Shown one piece after another: positions 29,492 to 38,915 of a DNA stretch of 64,000 nt. The position numbers and the translations under genes were made by a program. The DNA is from Leucobacter allii. Its GTDB lineage: Bacteria; Actinomycetota; Actinomycetes; Actinomycetales; Microbacteriaceae. Each line of letters begins with the position of its first letter. The first letter of the stretch is position 1. The stretch lies in assembly GCF_022919155.1 (NCBI RefSeq), contig NZ_CP095045.1, forward strand, positions 2,232,001 to 2,296,000, given 5' to 3'. A model generated the notes under the pieces. It was not told where the DNA came from, did no database searches, and saw only the letters and a list, made by a program, of their open reading frames with translations.

Positions 29492-30928
29492 ATGGCCCTC
29501 GATCTCTCGGCGGTGGTCCGCGCCGTCGGTGGACGCTGTCTCGCCCGGCGCCTCCCCGAACGCACCCCGGTCGACAGCGTGGCCGAGCTCGAGGCCTTCG
29601 TCGTGATCGGCAACCCCGCGTACGCGACGCTCGTCACCGGCTCGGGCACGGCGCTCATCGCAGCGCTCGACGCCGGCGCGACGCGGCGCGACGCCCTGGT
29701 CGGGGCGGTGTTCGTCTCCTCGGAGGACGGGCCGGAGCTGCGGTCGGCGCTCGCGGCGGCCGGCATGACGGCGATCCTCGGCACCCGCCTCGCCGGCGTC
29801 GCCCTCCACGCCGCGCTGCGCGCCCTGATCGCGGACGACCACGCGGCCGCCGACCGTCTCGTCACCGCCGGCATGAACGTGCTCACGCAGGTGGCCCGCC
29901 GCGGCGGGGTGACCGCCGTCATCGCGGAGCTCGCGCACCGGATCGACGGCTGGGCGGTGCTGCTCGACGCGCACGGGCAGGTCATCGCGACCGCCGGCGC
30001 CGGCCGGCTGCACGTCTCGGATGCGGTCGCCGTCGCGCTCGGGCGCCCCGTCCGGGTGCGCCACGACGGCCTGCAGCTGCACCGCGTCGGCTCGGAGCAG
30101 GACCTCGCGGGCTCCCTGGTCATCGCCACGCGCTCCAGCCGCACGAGTCACGCGCGCGATCTCTCCTCGCTCGCCGCGGCGCTGTTCGACCTCCTGCTGC
30201 GCAGTCACGACCCGTCGCTCACCGAGCACCTCGGCCGCGGCGCCCTGCTCGACACCCTCGTCGCGGGCGGCGAGCGGGCGGCCGGGCTGCTGCACCGCTG
30301 GGGCGTCCACGAACGCAGTCTGACGGCGTTCGAGCTCGGCACCCGCACCCGCACGATCGACCCGGATCGGCTGCTGCGACGGTGGTTCGACGAGCTCGGG
30401 GCCGAGCACGTCTTCGCCGCCGACCACGGGCACGTGCGCGGCTTCGTGCGCGACGACCTCGTCGCCGGTCTCGCCGCGCGCGTGCGGGAGTTCGCCCCGG
30501 TGGCGGGGCTCCGGGTCCACCTGGGCCACGGTTCGCCCGCCCCCGTGGAGGCGCTCGCCCGGAGCGCCGCGCAGGCGCACCAGGCGCTCGAGGCCGCCCT
30601 CGAGGACGGCCGCCCCGCGGTCTCCTACGCGGAGCTGCCGAGCGTCGCCCGCGCGCTGGACGCCGTCGGCGACGGCGCGCAGGCTCGCCTCACGACCCTC
30701 CTCGAGCCGCTTCGCGACGCCGCGGGCGCCCCGGGCGAACTCGCCGAGACGCTCCGGGTGTACCTGACGGAGCACGGCGCGCACCGCGCGAGCGCCGCCC
30801 GCCTCGGGATCCATCGCCAGACGCTCGTCTCGCGCATCCGCCGCATCGAGGACCTGACGGGCCTCGCGATGGACCGCGCGGACGATCGCGCCGCGGCGTG
30901 GCTGGCGCTGCGCGCCATCGGGCTCTGA
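29492..30928 (+). CDS. PucR family transcriptional regulator
   Basis: A 478-residue regulator. The C-terminal PucR helix-turn-helix is LAETLRVYLTEHGAHRASAA followed by RLGIHRQTLVSRIRRIEDLTG; a GGDEF-like central domain precedes it, and the N-terminal 140 residues form the purine-catabolism-type sensor domain. The family usually activates neighbouring catabolic genes in response to a nitrogen compound. Its divergent position suggests it controls the dehydrogenase and permease. The ATG at 29492 is set by the family N-terminus (MALDLSAVVRAVGG) and by TACACT upstream. It ends 6 bp from the convergent DUF2993 gene. Confidence 0.88.
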   Translation: MALDLSAVVRAVGGRCLARRLPERTPVDSVAELEAFVVIGNPAYATLVTGSGTALIAALDAGATRRDALVGAVFVSSEDGPELRSALAAAGMTAILGTRLAGVALHAALRALIADDHAAADRLVTAGMNVLTQVARRGGVTAVIAELAHRIDGWAVLLDAHGQVIATAGAGRLHVSDAVAVALGRPVRVRHDGLQLHRVGSEQDLAGSLVIATRSSRTSHARDLSSLAAALFDLLLRSHDPSLTEHLGRGALLDTLVAGGERAAGLLHRWGVHERSLTAFELGTRTRTIDPDRLLRRWFDELGAEHVFAADHGHVRGFVRDDLVAGLAARVREFAPVAGLRVHLGHGSPAPVEALARSAAQAHQALEAALEDGRPAVSYAELPSVARALDAVGDGAQARLTTLLEPLRDAAGAPGELAETLRVYLTEHGAHRASAARLGIHRQTLVSRIRRIEDLTGLAMDRADDRAAAWLALRAIGL

Positions 30929-30934
30929 GGCGTC

Positions 30935-31696
30935 TCAGCCGCAGCTGCCGAGCTCCTGCTCGGCGGGATCGGAGAGGATCCCCGGGGCGAGATCGGCGGA
31001 GATCGTCGCCGACCCCGTGCTGGAGAGATCGATGCCGGTGAGCTCGACGCCGCGCGGCAGGCGGTCGTCGACGCAGAGGGCCTGCGGGCTGAGAATCGGG
31101 TCGAGCAGCGACCCGGTCGCCGCGGAGATCTGCTCGGCGCTGAGGTCGAGCCCCGCGGCCTGCACGCCCCGCGGTTCGATCTCGACCTGACCGTCGACGA
31201 CGGATAGCCCGATGCTCGCCGAGAGCTCGATCGACTGCCCGAAGAGATCCACCGAGCGGCCCACGACGAGGCTGCCGTCGCGGACGGTGCCCGTCTGCGC
31301 GAGGCCCTGGGTGACGAGCTCGATGACGTTGCCGAGCTGCTCCTTCGAGACCCGCAGCTGCGCCGTGCCGCCGGTGATCTCCCCCGTGGTCGGGGAGAAG
31401 GGCACGCGGGCCGCGTGCACGGTCGCATCGGCCTCCACCCCCTCGAGCAGCGGCGCGTTCGGCACCTCGACCGTGACGTCCCCGACGCCGCCGCCGAGCG
31501 CCGCCAGGAGCGCCGAACCGCCGAGCGACACGTCGACCGGGTGGTCGTCCGTGAGGTGGAGCTGCGTGCGGATCGCGCCCTGGACGATGCCGGGGATGAT
31601 CAGCCGCAGCGCCAGTTCGCCCGCCCCCGCGAGGAGGACGAGCACGACGAGCACGCCCACGAGCTTCGTCCACCACCGCGAGGTGCGCTGCGCCAT
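30935..31696 (-). CDS. DUF2993 membrane-anchored protein
   Basis: A 253-residue protein with one N-terminal membrane segment (VGVLVVLVLLAGAGELALRL, residues about 13-32) and an extracytoplasmic beta-rich domain. It matches DUF2993, whose mycobacterial member LmeA binds lipids and affects lipomannan maturation. That role is family knowledge and not shown here. It follows argS by 15 bp on the same strand and may be co-transcribed with it. The C-terminus ends in a Cys-containing LGSCG. Confidence 0.8.
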   Translation of the reverse strand: MAQRTSRWWTKLVGVLVVLVLLAGAGELALRLIIPGIVQGAIRTQLHLTDDHPVDVSLGGSALLAALGGGVGDVTVEVPNAPLLEGVEADATVHAARVPFSPTTGEITGGTAQLRVSKEQLGNVIELVTQGLAQTGTVRDGSLVVGRSVDLFGQSIELSASIGLSVVDGQVEIEPRGVQAAGLDLSAEQISAATGSLLDPILSPQALCVDDRLPRGVELTGIDLSSTGSATISADLAPGILSDPAEQELGSCG

Positions 31697-31711
31697 CGTC
31701 GGGCCCCGGTC

Positions 31712-33382
31712 TCAGAGCCGCTCGGGCGCGCTCACGCCGATGAGATCGAGGCCGTTGCGCAGCACCTGGCCGGCGGCGTCGTTGAGCCAGAGGCGCGTGC
31801 GGTGCAGATCGCCCACCGGCTCCTCGGCGAGGGGCAGCACGCGGCAGTTGTCGTACCAGCGGTGATAGGCGGCCGCGAGCTCCTCGAGGAAGCGCGCGAT
31901 CCGGTGCGGTTCGCGCAGCTCGGCGGCGCCCGCGACGATCCCCGGGTACTGCTGCAGCTTGCCGAGCAGTTCCGTCTCGGCCTCGTGCGTGAGCAGCTCG
32001 GGCGCGAAACCGCTGCGGTCGACCCCGGCCGCGGCGGCGTTGCGGTCGACGGCGCAGGTGCGCGCGTGGGCGTACTGGACGTAGAACACCGGGTTGTCGT
32101 TCGTCCGGCTGCGGAGCTTCTCGCCGTCGAGCGAGAGCGGGGAGTCCGCGGGGTAGCGGGCGAGCCAGTAGCGCAGCGCGTCGGAGCCGAGCCACTCGAG
32201 GAGGTCGTCGAGCTCGACGATGTTGCCGGCGCGCTTGGACAGACGCGCGCCGTTGAGGTTGACGAGCTGCCCGATGAGCACGGTGATGTCCGTCTCGATG
32301 TCATCGCCGGCCGCGCCGGCGATCGCCGTGAGCCGACCGATGTAGCCGTGGTGGTCGGCGCCGAGCAGGTAGATCTTCTCGCCGAAGCCGCGGTCCATCT
32401 TCGAGAGGTAGTACGCCGCGTCGGCCGCGAAGTAGGTGTAGACGCCGTTGCCCCGGGTGAAGACGCGGTCCTTGTCGTCGCCGAACGCGGTGGTGCGCAC
32501 CCAGATCGCGTCGTCCTCCTCGAAGACGTGCCCCTGCTCGCGGAGCCGGTCGATCGCCGCGGCGATCGGGCTGGGCTCGCCGTGCTCGCCCGCGGTGTGG
32601 AGCGTGCGCTCCGAGAAGTACACGTCGAAGTGGACGTTGAAGCGCTCGAGCGAGTCCTTGATCTCGGCGAGCTGCAGCTGGTACGCGAGCTCCTGCGCCT
32701 CGGCGAGGGCGGCGGGGCGATCCGCGGCGGCGCGCTCGGCGAGACCGGGGAGCCGCTCGCGCAGCTGCGCGCCGAGCGCCTGGATGTAGGCGCCGGGGTA
32801 CGCGTCCTCCGGCGCGTCCTCGCCGAGCGCCGCGGCGAGGACGGATCGCCCGAACTTGTCCATCTGCGCGCCGGCGTCGTTGATGTAGTACTCGCTCGTC
32901 ACCTCCGCGCCCGCGGCGCGCAGCACGCGCGCCGTCGAGTCCCCGAGCGCCGCCCACCGGGTGTGCCCCATGTGCAGCGGCCCCGTCGGGTTGGCGGAGA
33001 CGAACTCGAGGTTGATGCGCTGTCCCGCGAGCGCGTCACTGCGCCCGTAGTGCTCGCCCTGCTCGACGACGCGGCGCGCCGTCTCGCCCGCGCTCGCGGC
33101 GTCCAGGGTGAGGTTGATGAAACCGGGGCCGGCCACCTCGGCCTTCGCGACGCCGTCCGTCTCGGCGGCGCGGGCCGCGATCTGCTCGGCGAGCTCGCGC
33201 GGGGGCATCCCGAGGCGCTTCGCGAACTTCATCGCGGCGTTCGACGCCCAGTCGCCGTGATCGCGGTTCTTGGGCCGCTCGACCTGCGTGTCCTGCTCGG
33301 TGACCGGGATCTCCGAGCCCCGGGCGGCGACGAGCTCGGTGAGGATGCGGGCGAGGACGATGGCGAGTTCTTGTGGCGTCAC
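31712..33382 (-). CDS. argS: Arginyl-tRNA synthetase
   Basis: A 556-residue class I synthetase. The HIGH-like motif is ANPTGPLHMGHTRWAALGD near residue 125 and the KMSKS-equivalent is GARLSKRAGN; the DALR anticodon-binding domain forms the C-terminus. The start is GTG at 33382, with TAGAAT 8 nt upstream and no Shine-Dalgarno, so the message is probably leaderless. In related genomes argS lies directly ahead of lysA; here the dehydrogenase, permease, PucR and DUF2993 genes separate them. Confidence 0.97.
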   Translation of the reverse strand: MTPQELAIVLARILTELVAARGSEIPVTEQDTQVERPKNRDHGDWASNAAMKFAKRLGMPPRELAEQIAARAAETDGVAKAEVAGPGFINLTLDAASAGETARRVVEQGEHYGRSDALAGQRINLEFVSANPTGPLHMGHTRWAALGDSTARVLRAAGAEVTSEYYINDAGAQMDKFGRSVLAAALGEDAPEDAYPGAYIQALGAQLRERLPGLAERAAADRPAALAEAQELAYQLQLAEIKDSLERFNVHFDVYFSERTLHTAGEHGEPSPIAAAIDRLREQGHVFEEDDAIWVRTTAFGDDKDRVFTRGNGVYTYFAADAAYYLSKMDRGFGEKIYLLGADHHGYIGRLTAIAGAAGDDIETDITVLIGQLVNLNGARLSKRAGNIVELDDLLEWLGSDALRYWLARYPADSPLSLDGEKLRSRTNDNPVFYVQYAHARTCAVDRNAAAAGVDRSGFAPELLTHEAETELLGKLQQYPGIVAGAAELREPHRIARFLEELAAAYHRWYDNCRVLPLAEEPVGDLHRTRLWLNDAAGQVLRNGLDLIGVSAPERL

Positions 33383-33390
33383 GAGGATCG

Positions 33391-33396
33391 ATTCTA
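33391..33396 (-). promoter_or_regulatory. -10-like TAGAAT, leaderless argS
   Basis: TAGAAT on the minus strand, 8 nt before the argS GTG. Confidence 0.5.
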
Positions 33397-33464
33397 CTCC
33401 GGGCCGCCGCCCTCCCCGCGCACCGCGGGCGCACCGCGGACGCGATGCCGGCGCGGCCTCCCGC

Positions 33465-34841
33465 TCAGGAGCGGGGCGCGTCCCGGCGGCGCCGCGCCCG
33501 ATCGCCCCAGCGGGCGAGGAGGTGCAGCACCGCGCCGAGCGCGAGCAGCGCGGCTCCGAAGGCCCAGACGACGGGGCGCTGCTGAGCCAGCAGCAGGAGG
33601 CAGGAGCCGATCCCGAGCACCGGGACGAACGTCCAGACGCGGAAATGCGGGTGCTCCGCGCGATCCCGCCGCAGCACCAGCACCGACACGTTCGCGCTGA
33701 GGAAGACGAACAGCAGGAGCAGCACCACCGTCTCGGCGAGGGTCGCGAGGTCCCCGACGAGGACGAGGAGCGCGGCGACCGCGGTGGTCGCGACGATCGC
33801 GACCCACGGGGTGCGTCGCCGGGGAAGCACGCGTGCGAGCGCCCCGGGCAGCAGCCCCTGATCCGCCATCCCGTAGGCGAGACGGCTCGTCATGATCATG
33901 GTGAGCAGCGCCCCGTTCGCGACGGCGACGAGGGCGATGGCGCTGAACGCCCACGCCGGCACGCCGACGCCCGTCGCCTCGACGACCGCGAGCAGCGGGC
34001 CGCTCGATGCGGCGAGCTCGTCCGCAGGGAGCGCGATGGCGCTCGCGAGCCCGACGAGCACGTAGACGAGACCCGCTGCGAGCAGCGCCGCGAAGAGCGC
34101 CCGGGGGTAGGTGCGCGTCGGATCCGCCACCTCCTCGACGACGTTCGCCGAGGTCTCGAATCCGACGAAGGAGTAGTAGGCGATGACGGCGCCGGCGAGG
34201 ATCGCCCCGGCGACGCCGGCGCCCGCGGGGGGCTCCCCGACGCGGGCGAGCTCCCCGCCTCCGCCGGCCACGAGCGCGGCGACCGCGCAGACCACCACCA
34301 CGAGCCCCGAGACCTCGATCGCGGTCATCACGAGGTTCGCCCGCAGCGACTCCCGGATGCCGCGCGCGTTGAGCAGGGCGACGACCGCGAGGAAGGCGAT
34401 CGCGACCGGGGCGGTCGGCAGCCGCGCGAAGGTGCTGAGGTACTCCCCCGCGAACGCGATCGCGAGGCCCGCGGCGCTCGTCACGCCGGCGGCGAGCATG
34501 CTGAAGCCGACCAGGAAGGAGACCAGGGGTCGCCGGAACGCCCGCTCCGCGAAGACGGCGGCGCCGCCGGCGCGAGGGTACTTCGTGACGAGCTCCGCGT
34601 ACGATCCCGCGGTCAGGAGCGCGAGCAGCAGGGCCAGGAGCAGCGGCGCCCAGAGCATTCCGCCGACCCGATCCGACAGCACTCCCATGAGCGCGTAGAC
34701 CCCGGCGCCGAGCACGTCGCCGAGGATGAAGGCGAACAGCATGGGTCCCGTGACGACCCGGCGCAGCCGCGTGCCGCCGGCATCCGCGGGACGGGCGGCA
34801 TCGGACGAGGGGTCTGGGGCGCGCTCGGGCGATCGGCTCAT
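33465..34841 (-). CDS. APC family permease
   Basis: A 458-residue permease with about twelve membrane helices. The helix 1 motif GPMLFAFILGDVLGAGVYAL and the helix 6 region YYSFVGFETSANVVEEVADP are typical of the APC superfamily (cationic amino acid type). The substrate is unknown. Start ATG at 34841 has TACGCT 6 nt upstream. It is 82 bp upstream of argS on the same strand and probably a separate transcript. Confidence 0.87.
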   Translation of the reverse strand: MSRSPERAPDPSSDAARPADAGGTRLRRVVTGPMLFAFILGDVLGAGVYALMGVLSDRVGGMLWAPLLLALLLALLTAGSYAELVTKYPRAGGAAVFAERAFRRPLVSFLVGFSMLAAGVTSAAGLAIAFAGEYLSTFARLPTAPVAIAFLAVVALLNARGIRESLRANLVMTAIEVSGLVVVVCAVAALVAGGGGELARVGEPPAGAGVAGAILAGAVIAYYSFVGFETSANVVEEVADPTRTYPRALFAALLAAGLVYVLVGLASAIALPADELAASSGPLLAVVEATGVGVPAWAFSAIALVAVANGALLTMIMTSRLAYGMADQGLLPGALARVLPRRRTPWVAIVATTAVAALLVLVGDLATLAETVVLLLLFVFLSANVSVLVLRRDRAEHPHFRVWTFVPVLGIGSCLLLLAQQRPVVWAFGAALLALGAVLHLLARWGDRARRRRDAPRS

Positions 34842-34847
34842 GCGGTC

Positions 34848-34853
34848 AGCGTA
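34848..34853 (-). promoter_or_regulatory. -10-like TACGCT, leaderless permease gene
   Basis: TACGCT on the minus strand, 6 nt before the permease ATG. Confidence 0.5.
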
Positions 34854-34976
34854 GGGTCGCCCGCACGCGGCCGCACGGGGCTTGACGCGGAGGACCCGGA
34901 TCTGACAGCCGGCGGGCGGGGGTCGGACGCCCGCGCGGGGCGGGCGAACGTCTCCGGCGCCTCCCGCCGCGCCAGG

Positions 34977-35390
34977 CTATTCCTCCGCGGCGCGGATCCT
35001 GCGGTGCATGCCGAGCGCGTCCTCGGCGGAGAATCCCAGCCGTTCGTAGACGCCGACGGCCTCGGGACTCGCGAACAGGCCGAGGAAGAGCTCCGCGCCG
35101 GGCGGCGGCCTGAGCTGCTCGACGAGGCGCTCGACGAGCGCCGTCGCGATCCCCTCGCCCTCGTGCGCCGGATGCACGATCACATCCTGGATGTAGGCGT
35201 ACTGCCAGCCGTCGCCGACGGCCCGCGCCATGCCGATGACGCGGCCCGCGTCGTCGACGCAGACCGTGCCCGCGAGCGAGGCCGCCAGCGAAGCCGCCCG
35301 GAGCTCATCATCGAAGTGCCCCTGCCACCCCGCCGCCTCGGCGAGCCGCTGGTGCTCCTCCGGCGTCGCCGTCCGATCCTCGAGTCGCAT
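34977..35390 (-). CDS. GNAT family N-acetyltransferase
   Basis: A compact 137-residue GNAT protein: YIQDVIVHPAHEGEGIATAL covers beta-4 and the acetyl-CoA loop, and EAVGVYERLGFSAEDALGMH is the C-terminal strand-helix-strand. The substrate is unknown. The start ATG at 35390 has a GAGGAGGGG ribosome site, and the gene begins 11 bp after the stop of the PoxB-like gene, so they are probably in one operon. Confidence 0.85.
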   Translation of the reverse strand: MRLEDRTATPEEHQRLAEAAGWQGHFDDELRAASLAASLAGTVCVDDAGRVIGMARAVGDGWQYAYIQDVIVHPAHEGEGIATALVERLVEQLRPPPGAELFLGLFASPEAVGVYERLGFSAEDALGMHRRIRAAEE

Positions 35391-35401
35391 CCCGCCCCTC
35401 C

Positions 35402-37126
35402 TCAGAACAGCTGCCGCCAGTTGGCGCGGGCGAGGTCGAGCAGCTCGTCGCCGCGTCCGGACATGACGGTGCGGATCGCGTACAGGGCGAAGCCCTTCAC
35501 CTGCTCCGCGCTGATCGCCGGCGGCATGGAGAGCTCCTGGCGCTCGGTCACCACATCGAGGAGGGCGGGTCCGTCGTGCGCGAGCACCTCGGCCAGCGCG
35601 TCCGGCAGCTCCTCCGAGCGTTCGACGCGGCGGGAGAAGATGCCGAGGGCCCGCGCGACCTCCGCGAAGTCGGGGTTCTCGAGATCCGTGCCGTAGGTGA
35701 CGAACCCGGCGGCCTTCATCTCGAGCTCCACGAAGTTCAGCGACGAGTTGTTCACCACGATCGTCTTCACGGGCAGCCGGTTCTGGGTGAGCGTGATGAG
35801 TTCGCCGAGCATCATGGCGAGGCCGCCGTCGCCCGCGAGTGCGACCACCTGCCGTCCGGGATGCGCGGCCTGAGCGCCGATGCCGTGCAGCAGCGCGTTC
35901 GCCATGGAGCCATGGGTGAATGAGCCGATGAGGCGGCGCCGTCCGTTCATCGTGAGGTAGCGCGCCGCCCAGACCGTGGGCGAGCCCACGTCCGCGGTGA
36001 AGACGGCATCCGCGGCCGCCGCCTCGTCGAGGAGCCGTGTGAGGTGCTGCGGATGGATGGGCTGCCCCCGCTTCGCGGGCACCGCGAGCTCGTCGAGCTT
36101 GGCGCGGGTCTTCGCGTAGTGCGCCCGGGCATCGTCGAGGTGCGCGCGATCCCGACCCCCCGGGATGCGGCCGAGCAGCGCGCGCGCCGTCTCCCCGGCG
36201 TCGCCGACGAGTCCGAGGTCGACCGGGCGCCGACGGCCGATCTGCTCGCCGCGGATGTCGACCTGGATGATCGCCGCACCCTCCGGGTAGAACTGTGTGT
36301 AGGGGAAGTCCGTGCCGAGCATGAGCAGCGCGTCGGCGGCGTCCATGGCCCGGTACCCCGAGGCGAAGCCGAGCAGTCCGGTCATGCCGACATCGAAGGG
36401 GTTGTCGTACTCGATCCATTCCTTGCCGCGCAGCGCGTGCACGACGGGAGCGGCGAGGCGGTCCGCGAGCGCCACGACCTCCGCGTGCGCCCCGGCGACC
36501 CCGGCGCCCGCGAGGATCGTGACGCGCTTCGCGCCGGTGAGGATCTCGGCTGCGCGGTCGAGCTCGGACGGATTCGGCACGACCACGGGCGCGGCCCGCT
36601 CGATCCGGTGCGCGGCGGCGGCGAGGCTGTCGGCGAGCGCCACATCCCCCGGGATCACGACCACGGCGACGCCGCGGCGCTCGACGGCCGTGCGCATCGC
36701 GATCTCGAGCACGCGGGGCATCTGGCTGGGGCTCGCGACGTACTCGCTGTAGACGCTCGCCTCGCGGAACAGCTCCTGGGGGCGCGTCTCCTGGAAGTAG
36801 CCGCTGCCGATCTCGCTCGTCGGGATGTGCGCGGCGATCGCGAGCACGGGCACCCGGGAGCGGTTCGCGTCGTAGAGCCCGTTGATGAAGTGCAGGTTGC
36901 CCGGTCCGCAGGATCCGGCGACCACGGCCAACTCCCCCGTCGTCGCCGCGTCCGCGGAGGCGGCGAATGCCGCCGACTCCTCGTGGCGCACGTGGATCCA
37001 GCGGATCGATCCGTCTCGGCGGAGCGCGTCCGTGAAGCCGTTGAGGGAATCCCCCGGCAACCCGTAGACCCGTTCGACTCCGTTGGTCTTCAGCGTTGCC
37101 ACGATGTGCTCGGCGACGGTGGCCAT
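35402..37126 (-). CDS. Pyruvate dehydrogenase (quinone)/pyruvate oxidase, PoxB-like
   Basis: A 574-residue ThDP- and FAD-dependent enzyme that oxidises pyruvate to acetate and CO2 with electrons passed to quinone, acting at the membrane surface. The activating Glu is in [16 protein letters not shown], and the ThDP motif runs from GDGGLAMMLGELITL to IVVNN. Length equals E. coli PoxB. The start ATG at 37126 matches the family N-terminus MATVAEHIVATLKTNGVER; upstream extension is shadow. Acetolactate synthase is a weaker alternative; the C-terminal region favours PoxB. Confidence 0.9.
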   Translation of the reverse strand: MATVAEHIVATLKTNGVERVYGLPGDSLNGFTDALRRDGSIRWIHVRHEESAAFAASADAATTGELAVVAGSCGPGNLHFINGLYDANRSRVPVLAIAAHIPTSEIGSGYFQETRPQELFREASVYSEYVASPSQMPRVLEIAMRTAVERRGVAVVVIPGDVALADSLAAAAHRIERAAPVVVPNPSELDRAAEILTGAKRVTILAGAGVAGAHAEVVALADRLAAPVVHALRGKEWIEYDNPFDVGMTGLLGFASGYRAMDAADALLMLGTDFPYTQFYPEGAAIIQVDIRGEQIGRRRPVDLGLVGDAGETARALLGRIPGGRDRAHLDDARAHYAKTRAKLDELAVPAKRGQPIHPQHLTRLLDEAAAADAVFTADVGSPTVWAARYLTMNGRRRLIGSFTHGSMANALLHGIGAQAAHPGRQVVALAGDGGLAMMLGELITLTQNRLPVKTIVVNNSSLNFVELEMKAAGFVTYGTDLENPDFAEVARALGIFSRRVERSEELPDALAEVLAHDGPALLDVVTERQELSMPPAISAEQVKGFALYAIRTVMSGRGDELLDLARANWRQLF

Positions 37127-37221
37127 GCGATCCTGCCTCCTCGGTCCTCCCGGGGACCGCCCGGGTGCGGAGCCGTCCGCCGCCCCTCGCGGCGGGCGGT
37201 CGGTGCGCGGTCGTCTCGAGC

Positions 37222-38589
37222 CTACGCCTCGGCCCGGGGCGGCGCGAGGCGCGCCTCCGGGGGCGAGGACTTCTCGTCCTGCGCGGGGAAGACGACCTTC
37301 TGCACGATGATGATGATGCTCGCGGCGACGGGGATCGCGACGAGGGCGCCGAGGATCCCGCCGAGCGCGCCGCCGCCGACGGCGGCGATCACGACGAGGG
37401 ACCCCGGGACGGCGACGGCCTTGCTCATGATGCGGGGGCTGAGCACGTACGCCTCGATCTGCATGTAGACGAGGTAGTAGATCGCCGCGGCGAGCGCGGT
37501 CGGCGGCGACTCCACGAGGCACACCAGGGAGATGACGATGGACGCCGAGAGGGTGCCCACGAGGGGGATCAGCGAGCCGACGAAGGCGATCAGCGCGAGG
37601 AGCGCCGGCAGCGGCGCCCCGATGATGCTCAGGTAGACGAGGCTCAGGATCCCGTTGATGAGCGCGAGGCTCACCTGTCCGATCACGTAGCGGCCCACCG
37701 CGCCCGAGACGTCCTCGAGGAGCTCGCGGAAGCGGGGGCGCTGGTAGGCGGGCACGAAGCGCACCGCGAGGCGCTTCATGGCGCGCATCGAGGCCATGAA
37801 GTAGAGGGTGAGGATCAGCACGATGATGATCCCCGTGATGCCGCCCGCGATCCCGGCGCCGACCGCGACGAGCCCGCCCCCGATCTGGCCGAGGTTCCCC
37901 GGGTCCTGCAGGAAGCCGAGCACCCCGGACACCGCGTCGTCGAAATTCGAGCCGAACTGCTCGGTGAGCTGCGCGTACCACGCGCTCCCGGTCACGTCGT
38001 CGACCATCTGCGGCGCCGAGTCGACGAGGTTGGCGATCTGGCGCACGAGCACGGGGACGATGGCGAGCAGGATGCCGGCGAACGCGAGGACGACGACGCC
38101 CACGACGACGGCCACGGCGGCGGGCCGCGGCAGGCGGCGCTCGATCGCCGAGACGATCGGGTCGAGACCGAGCGAGAGGAAGAGCGCGACGCCGACGTAG
38201 ACGAGGACGGTGCCGAGCTGTCCCACGATCGAGCCGATGAGCAGCGCGACGAGGACGCCGAGCGCGCCGAGGAGGCCGAAGGTGAAGGGGTTGATGCGGC
38301 CCCCGCTCCCCCACGGCGCCCGCGGTGTCCCGGTCGCGCGGCCGCCGTGGCCGTCGTGGCCGCCGTTGCCGCCGTTGCGGTCTCGCCCGCCGCGACCGTC
38401 GCGCCCGCCGCGCCGGCCGCGCCCGTCCCGGGATCCGGCCGCGTCCGCGGAGCCGGCCGCGGCCGCGGGCTTCGCCGCATCGGCGGGCTTCACCGTATCG
38501 GCGGACTTTGCCGTATCGGCGGGCTTCACCGTATCGATCCCGCCGGCCCGCGCCGCTTCGCCGCGCACGCGCGCGCTCCGCCATCCCAT
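37222..38589 (-). CDS. AI-2E family transporter with low-complexity N-terminus
   Basis: A 455-residue membrane protein. Residues from about 105 on hold about eight helices of the AI-2E (DUF20/PerM) family, with the GGALGGILGALVAIPVAA motif near the end. Members include autoinducer-2 exporters and Na+/H+ antiporters, so the role here is open. The first 100 residues are unusual: repeated DTVKPAD/DTAKSAD units, then a Gly/Arg/Asp/Asn-rich stretch. The ATG at 38589 has GGAGGAGG well placed upstream; a longer frame reads into repeats. It lies 95 bp upstream of the PoxB-like gene on the same strand. Confidence 0.85.
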   Translation of the reverse strand: MGWRSARVRGEAARAGGIDTVKPADTAKSADTVKPADAAKPAAAAGSADAAGSRDGRGRRGGRDGRGGRDRNGGNGGHDGHGGRATGTPRAPWGSGGRINPFTFGLLGALGVLVALLIGSIVGQLGTVLVYVGVALFLSLGLDPIVSAIERRLPRPAAVAVVVGVVVLAFAGILLAIVPVLVRQIANLVDSAPQMVDDVTGSAWYAQLTEQFGSNFDDAVSGVLGFLQDPGNLGQIGGGLVAVGAGIAGGITGIIIVLILTLYFMASMRAMKRLAVRFVPAYQRPRFRELLEDVSGAVGRYVIGQVSLALINGILSLVYLSIIGAPLPALLALIAFVGSLIPLVGTLSASIVISLVCLVESPPTALAAAIYYLVYMQIEAYVLSPRIMSKAVAVPGSLVVIAAVGGGALGGILGALVAIPVAASIIIIVQKVVFPAQDEKSSPPEARLAPPRAEA

Positions 38590-38718
38590 GCCCGCCTCCT
38601 CCGTGTCGGGGAGCGGCGAGGCCGCTCCTGTCGGCCAGTCGACCACTTCGCGAGCGCGGGCGTCAAGGGCTTGCGCCGCGTCGGGCGCGAGCACTCCCTC
38701 CGCCGCCCCGGTCTCCGG

Positions 38719-38846
38719 CCGTCGCCCGCGGCCTCCTCCGCCCCGAACTCCGTCCGTCGCCCGCGGTCTCCTCCGCCCCGAACCCGCGCGGGAATGACGC
38801 ATTCGGGCGTTTCAGGCCCGCATACCCCCGCTTCACGTCATTCCCG
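38719..38846. repeat. Direct repeat pair plus inverted repeat
   Basis: Within 38590-38915, which has no gene, two 30 nt direct copies (38719-38748 and 38754-38783, one mismatch) are followed by an inverted repeat with perfect 11 nt arms, 38789-38799 and 38836-38846 (CGGGAATGACG), around a 36 nt loop. The layout recalls the repeat/inverted-repeat arrangement at 17.2-17.5 kb, but the sequence is different. Confidence 0.7.
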
Positions 38847-38915
38847 TCGACGTCTCCGTGCGGCGCGGGTCGCGGGGCTCGTGGATCTTCACGACCCGGA
38901 GCGCGAGGCCGCGCG

